A DNA stretch of 31,260 bases from positions 1-31,260 of IMG/VR virus record IMGVR_UViG_3300044801_000032; one strand, 5' to 3'. Shown in pieces: positions 14,784-22,368 of the stretch (within the stretch, counting starts at the first letter, position 1; each line of letters starts with the position of its first letter). Under the pieces are notes generated by a model. It was not told the DNA's origin and did not search any database. It was given only the letters and a program-made list of their open reading frames with translations. The position numbers were made by a program, and so were the translations under genes. This DNA comes from a virus.

Positions 14784-16730
14784 TTACTGGATTTCCGTCG
14801 AATTCAGCGCGATCGTCTGGACGTCGCCGCCATCGCAATAAAAGAACGTGATTGCCAGCGGCCCGCGCGCGGCGCGCACTTGCGGCGAGGAAATCTGAAT
14901 GAGCAGATACCACCCAACTTGCTGGATCGTCGTCGCGATATCGAACCCGGCCGCATTATTGACTTCGGCAATTTGAGCAGAAGATAGCGTGACCCCAGCC
15001 CGGATCGCGCCGAAATTGATCCCGGCTGCAATCGGCGTTTGAAGCGAGCCGTAGACCAAGGATATCCCATCGGCGTTGAACGGAACCGAATTGACCGTCG
15101 TCAGCAATTCCATGAGCGCGAGCTGGAGGGCGGCGTTGAGCCAGATCTGATTGACGTAGGTATTGGCCCAAAGGAATTCGCCGGAGATCGAGCCCGGATT
15201 GAAGATGACGAAACCGGTCGCCGCCGTCGCGTATGCGCCGACATAGTTGTAATTGTTCGCAATGAGGTTGGCCGCGACCTGCGCGTTCGTGACGCCCGCC
15301 ACGAGGCCAGACTGCCCTTTGCCGAAGAGCGTTATGCGCCCGTTAGTCGCGTTGAAATTGATCGAGGCGATCATGCCGGAAACGAAGGGGGCGCCGTAAA
15401 GATCAGATGGTTGATAAACAAGGATAGTGCCGTTCGATTGGTTCGCGGCGAGGATCTGTCCAAGAGACGCCGTTGCATCGTTGTTCAGGGTCGGCGTGAT
15501 GTCGGTATCCCAGCACACATAGGCGAACTGATCCGTCGTCGAATTTACCCACGCCGCGAAGAGCTGCTTCTGGGCATTCCCAGACCCGCCATCTGGGTTG
15601 AAATCGGTATAGAACGTCGCCCAATCCTGGGTTTGGGCAATGATGCTGTTCATGAAAACACCGGGCAGTTCGGCCGAGGCGCCTTGCGAGAGAACCGCAC
15701 CGGTTGCCGAGGTCAGAAGCAAAGACGCGGCGAGAGACCCAGTGGCGAAAGCGGCCGACGATGCTGATCCGATAATGCCGGATGTGATAAAAAACGATCC
15801 AGACACGGAATCGAACGTGACAACAAGCGGCATTGGCTTCGCGAGAATGGCGCTTTCGCTTACGACCGTCTGACTGATATTGACGGCATAGGTGCCATCT
15901 CCTCCAGCGGTCCCTGTAAGCTGGCTAGTGATCTGTGTTCCGGTCGTGATGCCGCTATCGCTGATCGTTTGGCCGGCTGAAAGCGTACCGCTGGCAACGG
16001 CGGAGACGGTCAGGACGCCATAGGCCGCTGCGATGGATGTGGCGGCCACGGTCTGCGCAATCGAGACGGCATAGGTCCCGAGGCCGCCAGGCGTCCCGCT
16101 GAGCTGAGAGTTGATGACGGTGTTGGCCGTAACGCCGGTACCGGATAAGGCCGCGCCGGGAACAAGAGACCCGGTCAGCCCCCCGGTAGCCGTCATGACG
16201 TTGCCCGCAACCGAAGCGGTCACGGAGGCAGTTGCTGGAGCGATGGCACCGGTCACGCTGGCTTCGGTCGGGAGCGCGGTGTTGAGCCCGGTTTGAATTA
16301 GGCCGGCCGCGGACGAAAAGCTTGTTGCTCCCGATAGGCTGAGCGATCCGTCCGTGAACGTGTAGCCATCCATGACGACCGTGAGCGTGCCGGTGAGCGC
16401 CTGGATCGCGGCGAGACCGAGCGAGGCAACATTGCCGCTCTGAAGATAGGCCGGAACCCCCGCGCTGGGAAATTGAGCAAAAAGCAGCGCGGCCGGATAG
16501 GCCGTCGCCGTCGAGTAACCTTTGAAATAAACCGCAGCGACGGCTGCTTGATGGGATGCGGCCCCGAAGAACGCCGCGACGGCTGCGGCGGACGTGAAGG
16601 ATGGCACGGTCCCGATTGGAACGCGAGTGCTTTTGGTCACTTGCAGCCCGATCAATTCGAGCGCGTTGCCGCCTGCGTTGAGAACGCCGGGGATTACGGA
16701 GACGAGCGCACTTGCCGGGATGGTCGACAT
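14784..16730 (-). CDS. DUF3383 tail sheath protein with two beta modules
   Basis: 648 aa. The start is the ATG at 16730 (MSTIPASALVSVIPGVLNAG) with AAGGA upstream. The N-terminal and C-terminal parts follow the DUF3383 sheath family: TVPSFTSAAAVAAFFGAASH, AVYFKGYSTATAYPAALLFA and, later, TQDWATFYTDFNP, KQLFAAWVNSTTDQFAYVCW and NYNYVGAYATAATGFVIFNP. The end is LAITFFYCDGGDVQTIALNS. Between them, residues ~171-295 hold two tandem Gly/Thr-rich beta modules that are extra to the sheath core and probably project outward. Contraction of the sheath drives the tube through the envelope. Confidence 0.92.
   Translation of the reverse strand: MSTIPASALVSVIPGVLNAGGNALELIGLQVTKSTRVPIGTVPSFTSAAAVAAFFGAASHQAAVAAVYFKGYSTATAYPAALLFAQFPSAGVPAYLQSGNVASLGLAAIQALTGTLTVVMDGYTFTDGSLSLSGATSFSSAAGLIQTGLNTALPTEASVTGAIAPATASVTASVAGNVMTATGGLTGSLVPGAALSGTGVTANTVINSQLSGTPGGLGTYAVSIAQTVAATSIAAAYGVLTVSAVASGTLSAGQTISDSGITTGTQITSQLTGTAGGDGTYAVNISQTVVSESAILAKPMPLVVTFDSVSGSFFITSGIIGSASSAAFATGSLAASLLLTSATGAVLSQGASAELPGVFMNSIIAQTQDWATFYTDFNPDGGSGNAQKQLFAAWVNSTTDQFAYVCWDTDITPTLNNDATASLGQILAANQSNGTILVYQPSDLYGAPFVSGMIASINFNATNGRITLFGKGQSGLVAGVTNAQVAANLIANNYNYVGAYATAATGFVIFNPGSISGEFLWANTYVNQIWLNAALQLALMELLTTVNSVPFNADGISLVYGSLQTPIAAGINFGAIRAGVTLSSAQIAEVNNAAGFDIATTIQQVGWYLLIQISSPQVRAARGPLAITFFYCDGGDVQTIALNSTEIQ
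15846..16019 (-). repeat. Beta module copy 2 in tail sheath
   Basis: This stretch encodes residues ~238-295 of the sheath: [19 protein letters not shown], then TGTQITSQLTGTAGGDGTYA and VNISQTVVSES. Its VSAVASGTL-[SA]-[AV]-GQTI start is nearly identical to the copy in the baseplate J-like gene. Confidence 0.7.
16032..16220 (-). repeat. Beta module copy 1 in tail sheath
   Basis: This stretch encodes residues ~171-233 of the sheath: SVAGNVMTATGGLTGSLVPG, then ALSGTGVTANTVINSQLSGT and GTYAVSIAQTVAAT. It resembles the copy in the cement protein (SIAGNVLTTSGAVTNTIYPG). Confidence 0.7.
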
Positions 16731-16744
16731 GATTTCTTGATCCT

Positions 16745-17476
16745 TCAAGCCAGCTGGTATGCGGCCAAGACGTTGACGAAAGTCAGTTTGGTGCTTGATG
16801 CGAATTGCTGCGGGACGGTTACGGTCTGATCGGCCTGCAGAACTGCCTCTATTATCCAGCGATCCTCGTAAGCCTGCTCTCCGTCCAAAAACGGCGCTTG
16901 GCGGGGGTCATCGGCATAGAGCGGCGAGATCCCGGCGAAACCATTTTCTTTGAAATAGATCGCGGCATAGGAATCGCGGAATAGCGTCGAGATCGTTTGC
17001 GCGTTGTCGGCGGAGTTTGGCCCATGCACGTCGACCTGAAACGTCAGCCTCGTCGGCTGCGTGATGTCCTTGACGCCGGATGCCATAACCTCGGAAGCCA
17101 CGGTCTGCGATTGGCTTAGGGTGTACGTGCCCGCGCCACCAGTTGGCCCTGTGAGTTGGGTTAGGATCGTTGTCGCCGTGACATTGACGCCGAAAAGCGT
17201 GTTGCCGATTCCGATGATCCCGAATTGAACCGCCGTGACATCGAGCCCTGTTTCAGAGATTGATGCCGTGAACGCGCAATCCGCGTAGACATCGACGTTG
17301 GTCGAGAGACGCTCGCGGCGCATTGGGGTGAAGACGACGAAGTCAGGTCCCGTTGGCTCTGGAACGCGATTTTGCTGGCCAAGAACAACTTCGGTGCCAG
17401 ACGGAAGGATATTGGTCAGAAAGCTCCAAAGCGCCGTCTGGATTGACGACTGGTTCGGCGCCGGGACGAAAGACAC
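16745..17476 (-). CDS. Neck/tail terminator protein with inserted beta module
   Basis: 243 aa. The start is a GTG at 17476, 3 nt after the preceding stop. The flanking parts read SIQTALWSFLTNILPSGTEV, VVLGQQNRVPEPTGPDFVVF, the conserved MRRERLSTNVDVY, then RLTFQVDVHGPNSADNAQTI and FRDSYAAIYF. This is the pattern of LIC_12616/gp12-like neck terminator proteins that cap the tail at the head side. Residues ~80-133 are a beta module that splits the family core. Position just before the sheath gene fits. Confidence 0.85.
   Translation of the reverse strand: MSFVPAPNQSSIQTALWSFLTNILPSGTEVVLGQQNRVPEPTGPDFVVFTPMRRERLSTNVDVYADCAFTASISETGLDVTAVQFGIIGIGNTLFGVNVTATTILTQLTGPTGGAGTYTLSQSQTVASEVMASGVKDITQPTRLTFQVDVHGPNSADNAQTISTLFRDSYAAIYFKENGFAGISPLYADDPRQAPFLDGEQAYEDRWIIEAVLQADQTVTVPQQFASSTKLTFVNVLAAYQLA
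17078..17239 (-). repeat. Beta module copy in neck terminator protein
   Basis: This stretch encodes residues ~80-133: GIGNTLFGVNVTATTILTQL, then TGGAGTYTLSQSQTVASEVM. It interrupts the terminator fold between its N- and C-terminal halves. Confidence 0.7.
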
Positions 17477-17479
17477 GTT

Positions 17480-17770
17480 TTACCCGGCGATGCGGTAATA
17501 GGACACGTTTAAGATGGGCGACCCGGATTCCGCGATAAACTGCAAGTTCGCGAGCGTCCCGGAATATTGAAAGGGCGCCACGCCATTCACAAGCGACATA
17601 CCCACGGATGTGGTCGGCGCGGCTCCATCATCACGCCAGCGGACCGGCGCAGTGTCGGCACTGATCAACGCAACATTGGCGCCAGCCGGGACGGCGAGAG
17701 ACGTTGCCTCTGCAAGGGTTGCGGCAACGATTTGCTGAAAACCGAGTGGGACAAATCTCACGGCATCCAT
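17480..17770 (-). CDS. Small conserved phage structural protein
   Basis: 96 aa. The ATG at 17770 follows the preceding TGA by one base. The protein is a compact beta-rich domain: FVPLGFQQIVAATLAEATSL, then ALISADTAPVRWRDDGAAPT, then SVGMSLVNGVAPFQYSGTLA, ending ILNVSYYRIAG. Proteins of this shape are common in phage head-tail regions and resemble small adaptor or decoration domains. I do not recognise a named family with certainty. Confidence 0.75.
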   Translation of the reverse strand: MDAVRFVPLGFQQIVAATLAEATSLAVPAGANVALISADTAPVRWRDDGAAPTTSVGMSLVNGVAPFQYSGTLANLQFIAESGSPILNVSYYRIAG

Positions 17771-17771
17771 G

Positions 17772-18158
17772 TCAGTTCCCTGTCTGTAAGGTTATGGCGA
17801 TAGAAACCCAGTCCGGCCAGGATTCGAGTGCAAGCGCGGCGAGCCACGTATTGCCTTCGGGCAAGGTTCCATTCGGAAAGATGATAAGATCGCCGCCGCG
17901 TCGATCCGCGCGCACGATGCCTTCGACATTTCCGGTCAAGTAAATTTTGCGACGGACACCCTGGATGCTCAGCCCATCCAGCTGGGTAATGTCCGTATAA
18001 GACAGGGCCTGGACCTGACACGATATCAAGAATGTCGTGTAAGTTGGCGTCTGGATACCTCCAGGAGCCAATGAGTATCCAGCCGAACGCTGGACCGTCG
18101 CGGATACAAAAGGATTTATTGTTCCTATCGCGCCCGCGACGATACCATGTAAATTCAC
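17772..18158 (-). CDS. Conserved phage neck/head-tail region protein
   Basis: 128 aa. It begins MNLHGIVAGAIGTINPFVSA and contains FLISCQVQALSYTDITQLDG, LSIQGVRRKIYLTGNVEGIV, and RADRRGGDLIIFPN. The end is ALALESWPDWVSIAITLQTG. I recognise this as a widespread prophage protein found between head-completion genes and the tail terminator, without an experimentally assigned role that I know. A connector or head-closure function is inference from position. Confidence 0.75.
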   Translation of the reverse strand: MNLHGIVAGAIGTINPFVSATVQRSAGYSLAPGGIQTPTYTTFLISCQVQALSYTDITQLDGLSIQGVRRKIYLTGNVEGIVRADRRGGDLIIFPNGTLPEGNTWLAALALESWPDWVSIAITLQTGN

Positions 18159-18173
18159 AACAGCCGCCGGATC

Positions 18174-18680
18174 TTACGAGTTCGTACCGGTGCCAACGCT
18201 TTGCAATGTTGCGGTTTGCGCTGTCAGAGACGTCAGTGTCACGAGGAACTCGCGCCATCCGCCGACGGCAACCGTCGCCGTCCCACCGATCGTCCAGCCC
18301 GTGTTGGTCGTAATCGTGAAGACGCCCGAAGAGGTCCCGCCGACGTTGATAACGCGGAGCTTCCAAGCTTGGCCGACAGCTCCGTTTTGAAGAAGAGCTA
18401 CTAAAGCAGCAACGGTCGGAAGCTGCACATTGATTGCGGTCGTGATCGCACCCGTCAACCCTAGGTCGACCTCGACAAATCCACCGCTGATATTGGGCGC
18501 TGTCAGGACAATCCCCGACGTGCCGGAATTGGTATTGTAGACCTGAGCGCCGACAAGGCCCGAGAAGGTCGCGGCTTCCGGCGTCGTGGCACCAATCACC
18601 ATGCCGTCGATTGAGGTTGGCGTGATCGGAAGTTTGATGTCGCCGATCGAGGAGGACCAAAGCGTGGTTGAGCCGGACAT
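18174..18680 (-). CDS. Phage decoration/appendage-like beta protein
   Basis: 168 aa. The segment SIDGMVIGATTPEAATFSGL is a motif shared by many phage decoration and tail fibre proteins. The rest is beta-rich and Gly/Thr-heavy: QVYNTNSGTSGIVLTAPNIS, VGQAWKLRVINVGGTSSGVF and GGTATVAVGGWREFLVTLTS. It lies between the tail-completion and neck genes, an unusual place for a fibre, so a head or neck decoration (whisker-like) role is proposed by inference. Confidence 0.7.
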   Translation of the reverse strand: MSGSTTLWSSSIGDIKLPITPTSIDGMVIGATTPEAATFSGLVGAQVYNTNSGTSGIVLTAPNISGGFVEVDLGLTGAITTAINVQLPTVAALVALLQNGAVGQAWKLRVINVGGTSSGVFTITTNTGWTIGGTATVAVGGWREFLVTLTSLTAQTATLQSVGTGTNS

Positions 18681-18691
18681 GGTGGAATTCC

Positions 18692-19231
18692 TTATTTTAC
18701 GACGTGATCGATGCTTTTGAGAAGATTTCCCGAATCGACCAGTGGCTTAGTGGACGCGCCATAGGTGGTTTTACCGGCAGCAACACGGGCGCGAGCCTCA
18801 GCCATCAATTCCCAGAAACCTTTGTCTTTGAATCGCTTTTGCTTACGCATCCCGCGAAGCATCACGGTCACTGGACTAAGTGCCGGTCCCGTTGTGTTGA
18901 TGATCGATTCCCGAAGCTGCCCTGCAATAACAGCGCCTATTTTATTGAGAGTCTTTTCGGCATCATAATTCTTCTCTTTGAGCAGAGCGGCAACAGCCAC
19001 GGGCCATTCGTCGCTTTTTGCCGCGATCATGTTGCGAAAGAACGGACGAGGCGGGATACCGCGCGACGGCGCTCCGAATTCTTGAATAGCAGCCACGAGG
19101 GGCACGGACGTTCCATCCTGATAGGTGGCGCCTTCAAGAAATCCGACCTCGACAGAAGCCGCCTTGTTCGCGTTTTTCGAGATCTCGGCCAGGAGGGCCG
19201 TCAGCTTTTCCCCTCCGGAGATCTCAACCAT
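18692..19231 (-). CDS. Tail completion/neck protein (HK97 gp10 or virion morphogenesis type)
   Basis: 179 aa. The ATG at 19231 directly follows the TAG of the DUF4054 gene. The family marks are an N-terminal helix (LTALLAEISKNANKAASVEV), GFLEGATYQDGTSVPLVAAI and then QEFGAPSRGIPPRPFFRNMI, the conserved P-x-R-P-F-[FL] core of this neck family. The C-terminal part has KPLVDSGNLLKSIDHVV, also usual. These proteins join tail and head after packaging. Confidence 0.88.
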   Translation of the reverse strand: MVEISGGEKLTALLAEISKNANKAASVEVGFLEGATYQDGTSVPLVAAIQEFGAPSRGIPPRPFFRNMIAAKSDEWPVAVAALLKEKNYDAEKTLNKIGAVIAGQLRESIINTTGPALSPVTVMLRGMRKQKRFKDKGFWELMAEARARVAAGKTTYGASTKPLVDSGNLLKSIDHVVK

Positions 19232-19657
19232 CTATTGATTGAGCCAAGGATTGAACACGCGGCGCGGTCCTGGAATATAACGCATCGTCCGGTACGGTGC
19301 CGCGGCTTGCCAAAATGCCGCCCCGAAAGGTGTTTGAACGTACCAAGCATTATTGGGCGTCGTGGGGAAATCGGTCCCAACGGAGACCGATCCTTCCGTT
19401 GCATTGCTGATACGCCCAACCAAGGGAGAGGGGGTCTGCCCATTCGAGCCAAAGAACAGTTGGCAGATATGAGCGACCATCAGGTTTAAAAGATTGGTCT
19501 GTATCGCGGCGGCCGAAACAGGACCGCCGCCATCGTTGCGGCAATATTGTTCCGCGAGAGGTAAAATGAGCGTCGTCAATTGATCCGAAGTGGTCGAGGC
19601 AAACTGTGGAAACAGCGCGACGAACGCCACGGGATCGAATGTGACTTGAACGCCCAT
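19232..19657 (-). CDS. DUF4054 head-completion/connector protein
   Basis: 141 aa. It begins VTFDPVAFVALFPQFASTTS, the hallmark of DUF4054 head-tail connector proteins, followed by LAEQYCRNDGG, NLLNLMVAHICQLFFGSNGQ and GRISNATEGSVSVGTDFPTT. The final part YRTMRYIPGPRRVF is typical. Such proteins form the adaptor ring under the portal. Confidence 0.88.
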   Translation of the reverse strand: MGVQVTFDPVAFVALFPQFASTTSDQLTTLILPLAEQYCRNDGGGPVSAAAIQTNLLNLMVAHICQLFFGSNGQTPSPLVGRISNATEGSVSVGTDFPTTPNNAWYVQTPFGAAFWQAAAPYRTMRYIPGPRRVFNPWLNQ

Positions 19658-19663
19658 GGCTGG

Positions 19664-20098
19664 TTAGGCCGCTTCGACGGCAGAACCGGATTTGATCCCG
19701 CGCGGCAGCTTGTTGCGATCGATTGGTTCCAAACCGCATTTGAAATGGGGATTCTGGTCCTTGGCTTTGTGCTGGACGTAATCCGTTTTTTCGGACGCGA
19801 AGATCAGCTTGTTTTTGACCATATCGAGATCTTGGTTCTGCTTCAACCATTCATCGAAAAAATCTTTGTCGATGCCGTGAGTCAGAGCATAAGAACCGGG
19901 CATGGCCGGAGGGGCGGGTTCATCACCCTGAGCGGGCTTCAAATAGCCGTTCAGCTTGATCGTGCTGCCAGTTGGCTCCGCGCGCTTGACGGCTTTGGTG
20001 CCTCCGCCGGGCAACGGCTCCTCGACATCGACCATCTTGAATAGGCGACAGATGATCCCATGTGGCATTTTGCAGGCGACGGTAACAATACCTGGCAT
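19664..20098 (-). CDS. Conserved phage hypothetical protein, head region
   Basis: 144 aa. The start is the ATG at 20098 (MPGIVTVACKMPHGIICRLF) with GGAG about 10 nt upstream. The longer upstream frame overlaps the capsid gene and is rejected. Middle and end contain SYALTHGIDKDFFDEWLKQN, then LDMVKNKLIFASEKTDYVQH and FKCGLEPIDRNKLP. The same type of protein follows the capsid gene in many related prophages. No function is known to me; a head-completion role is a guess. Confidence 0.75.
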   Translation of the reverse strand: MPGIVTVACKMPHGIICRLFKMVDVEEPLPGGGTKAVKRAEPTGSTIKLNGYLKPAQGDEPAPPAMPGSYALTHGIDKDFFDEWLKQNQDLDMVKNKLIFASEKTDYVQHKAKDQNPHFKCGLEPIDRNKLPRGIKSGSAVEAA

Positions 20099-20160
20099 TT
20101 CAAATTCTCCGAATTGGGAAAGAAGCGGCCGAATAGCATCGGCCGCGCGAAATATATCGG

Positions 20161-21258
20161 TTAGACGCCGATCATCTGAGCGATGTTTTGTGGCTGCCGG
20201 ACGATAGCCCCCCAAGTCCCCGCCGTCATCTTCTTCTTCCAAGACGACAGCGCACGAATGATTGGATGAGCCCGCAGCTTTTCGTTATAGGCCATGTAGC
20301 CGGTCTTCTGACCTTCGACCTCTTCGGCGATCAGCTGGACTTCGTTGCCAGCCGCGATGCCCTGCGGGTTGGTTGCCGTCAGTGCATTATATTGCACGGC
20401 GGATTCGATCCGGATATTTGGGAAGTTCTTCTTCAGCAAATCACTGACGTTGACGTTGAACGAGTTCGTCGCCGTCAGAGCAACTTGCGAGGCAGTTCCC
20501 AAAGCAAGAACCATTTTAGTATCCTGCTCGACCAAGCCGTCTGTTTGATTGACGAGCTGGAGATAGAGCGCCTGGATATCGGCATAGACCTCATTCGCGG
20601 TCGCAACGATTTGGCCGTTGTTTACCCACTTGACGCCGCCATAGGCTTTGGTCGCTGGCGTGATCGCGGCGGAAAGGCCAGGATCATTGAGGATGCCATA
20701 ATTCTGCAAGCCTTGGACGCCGTAGAAATAGGTCGTATTCATGAACCGGCTGAGGACCTGAATTGCCGAGCCATCGACTTCGCCAACCCAATTGATACGG
20801 CCAAGACCAGCACGCTCGATCTCGCGTTCCCCATATTCGGGAATCGTCTGGAAGAGATAGGACTGGCGTTGGGGCCAATTGGTATTGGCACCGGCGCGTC
20901 CGTTTTCATTGAAGTCGCCATAGCTGGAAACTTCGCCGGTCGCTTCCACGATGGGGAACATTGCGGTCTCATCGATCCACGTTCCCTTGCGGGCTTCGCC
21001 AAAAATAACGGCTCCTCGCAAGGGCGCGAAAAGTACGCGATAAACCGCTGGGTCGATCATGGTCGTCAACATGGCCGGGACGGCTGAGTTCGGATCGGTC
21101 GACAAGGACGGAAGAGCATCCATGGCAAGACGGTAATCCGTCTTGTATTCATCGAGGGCATAGCTCTTGACGTCGGGCAGAAAGATACCCGCGCCTTCGA
21201 ACGTCGCCTTATGCGCCTGCCATGCGGCGGCTGCTTCCGCGTATGATTGAAAATTCAT
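20161..21258 (-). CDS. Major capsid protein (DUF2184 type)
   Basis: 365 aa. The DUF2184 pattern is visible: KTDYRLAMDALPSLSTDPNS, then AMLTTMIDPAVYRVLFAPLR, then FPIVEATGEVSSYGDFNENG, NTNWPQRQSYLFQTIPEYGE and YFYGVQGLQNYGILNDPGLS. The C-terminus is IIRALSSWKKKMTAGTWGAI. It follows the protease/scaffold-like and cement genes. It is probably an HK97-fold shell protein. It has no obvious long N-terminal delta domain, in line with scaffolding supplied by the separate upstream protein. Confidence 0.92.
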   Translation of the reverse strand: MNFQSYAEAAAAWQAHKATFEGAGIFLPDVKSYALDEYKTDYRLAMDALPSLSTDPNSAVPAMLTTMIDPAVYRVLFAPLRGAVIFGEARKGTWIDETAMFPIVEATGEVSSYGDFNENGRAGANTNWPQRQSYLFQTIPEYGEREIERAGLGRINWVGEVDGSAIQVLSRFMNTTYFYGVQGLQNYGILNDPGLSAAITPATKAYGGVKWVNNGQIVATANEVYADIQALYLQLVNQTDGLVEQDTKMVLALGTASQVALTATNSFNVNVSDLLKKNFPNIRIESAVQYNALTATNPQGIAAGNEVQLIAEEVEGQKTGYMAYNEKLRAHPIIRALSSWKKKMTAGTWGAIVRQPQNIAQMIGV

Positions 21259-21327
21259 GTCATTCTCCTAAGCCGCCGGTGCCTTCGCATGCGGTCGATA
21301 TCTGGTGGATGGGATTGATTCCTGGAT

Positions 21328-22308
21328 TTAGCCGAGAGGCGTTGAGCTAATCTTGACGACTTCGCCCGGAAGAGCGCTCGACCGCGCATACCATTTCGTC
21401 TCGACGTTCGAGGCGAGAACGATGGTTCCGGACGTGACGGTTCCACCGCCAGTCGAAACGATATATTTGCCGGTCGCGGGCGTATTAACCGCCGTGACCC
21501 CGGCGCCAACAACGGTTCCGGTTGCCGTGCCAGCCGCTGATTGTACAGTGGACCCGAGAACGATGGTTCCCGTCACCGCGCCGCCCGTCGTATCGAGAAC
21601 ATAGGGAGTTGCCGTCAATGAGGCCGATGCAACTGTTTGTTCCGCAATGCTGACCGCATAGGTGCCCGCGCCGCCAGTCGTCCCGGAAAGTTGAGAAACG
21701 ATTGTGGTGCCGGATGCAACGGTTCCCCCGGAGAGAACAGCGCCGGGGTAGATCGTATTAGTGACCGCACCCGAGGTCGTCAGCACGTTTCCAGCGATTG
21801 AACCCGAGAAGGTTGCGGCAGTTCCGGCGGCAATGATTGAGCTCGTCGCGCTTGCTATCGTCGGAGCGCCCGTGGCTGCAAAGGTCGCTTGGCCAGTCGT
21901 GAAGTTGGCATAAGCCTTTTGGCCAGGAACAGCCTGAGTCGCGCCGTTGTTCAAGACCCAGAAATCGCCGTTATCAAATAGCGTGACGGGAAATCCAGGA
22001 GGGACCACCATCGTTGCGTCTTGCAAATAGACGGTGATGAGACCTTGCTGTTCGCGATGCACGAATCCGGCAACCAGACCGCTACCATAATTGTTGACGA
22101 TTTCGGGCGAGCCATCCGTATCGAGATAATTGGCAAGAGTCCACGCGAAAAGGCCAACGGAAACACCGCTCGGTCCCGCCACGAGACCGCCGGGACCGGC
22201 AAGAACAGCGAACCGGTTCGTGTTCGCCGATGCAAAATCACCAGCGATTCCCGGCACGGGTTGATAATAGACTTGGGACTGCCCAAGACCGCCATTTAAT
22301 CCAGACAT
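21328..22308 (-). CDS. Structural cement protein (Gp24-like) with C-terminal beta modules
   Basis: 326 aa. Residues 1-150 match capsid cement/decoration proteins: VYYQPVPGIAGDFASANTNR, FAVLAGPGGLVAGPSGVSVG, GFVHREQQGLITVYLQDATM and VVPPGFPVTLFDNGDFWVLN. The C-terminal ~175 residues are extra: one clear beta module at ~168-232 (GTYAVSIAEQTVASASLT), then further Gly/Thr/Val-rich beta sequence. The base family is usually about half to two thirds this length, so the tail is an accretion probably exposed on the capsid surface. Confidence 0.85.
   Translation of the reverse strand: MSGLNGGLGQSQVYYQPVPGIAGDFASANTNRFAVLAGPGGLVAGPSGVSVGLFAWTLANYLDTDGSPEIVNNYGSGLVAGFVHREQQGLITVYLQDATMVVPPGFPVTLFDNGDFWVLNNGATQAVPGQKAYANFTTGQATFAATGAPTIASATSSIIAAGTAATFSGSIAGNVLTTSGAVTNTIYPGAVLSGGTVASGTTIVSQLSGTTGGAGTYAVSIAEQTVASASLTATPYVLDTTGGAVTGTIVLGSTVQSAAGTATGTVVGAGVTAVNTPATGKYIVSTGGGTVTSGTIVLASNVETKWYARSSALPGEVVKISSTPLG
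21613..21807 (-). repeat. Beta module copy in capsid cement protein
   Basis: This stretch encodes residues ~168-232: SGSIAGNVLTTSGAVTNTIY, then SGTTIVSQLSGTTGGAGTYA, then SIAEQTVASASLT. It is closest to sheath copy 1. Confidence 0.7.
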
Positions 22309-22368
22309 TGGTGAGATTTCCTTATTCAGTGCCGGGCGGACCGGCGCGTTGATATATCCAGCCTAGGA

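Noticed and set aside
18668-21087. Long plus-strand open frames (273 aa at 18668-19489 and 299 aa at 20188-21087)
   Set aside because: They are antisense to neck and capsid genes with clear family matches and show no recognisable protein pattern. This contrasts with the antisense ORF in the intein, which does show one.
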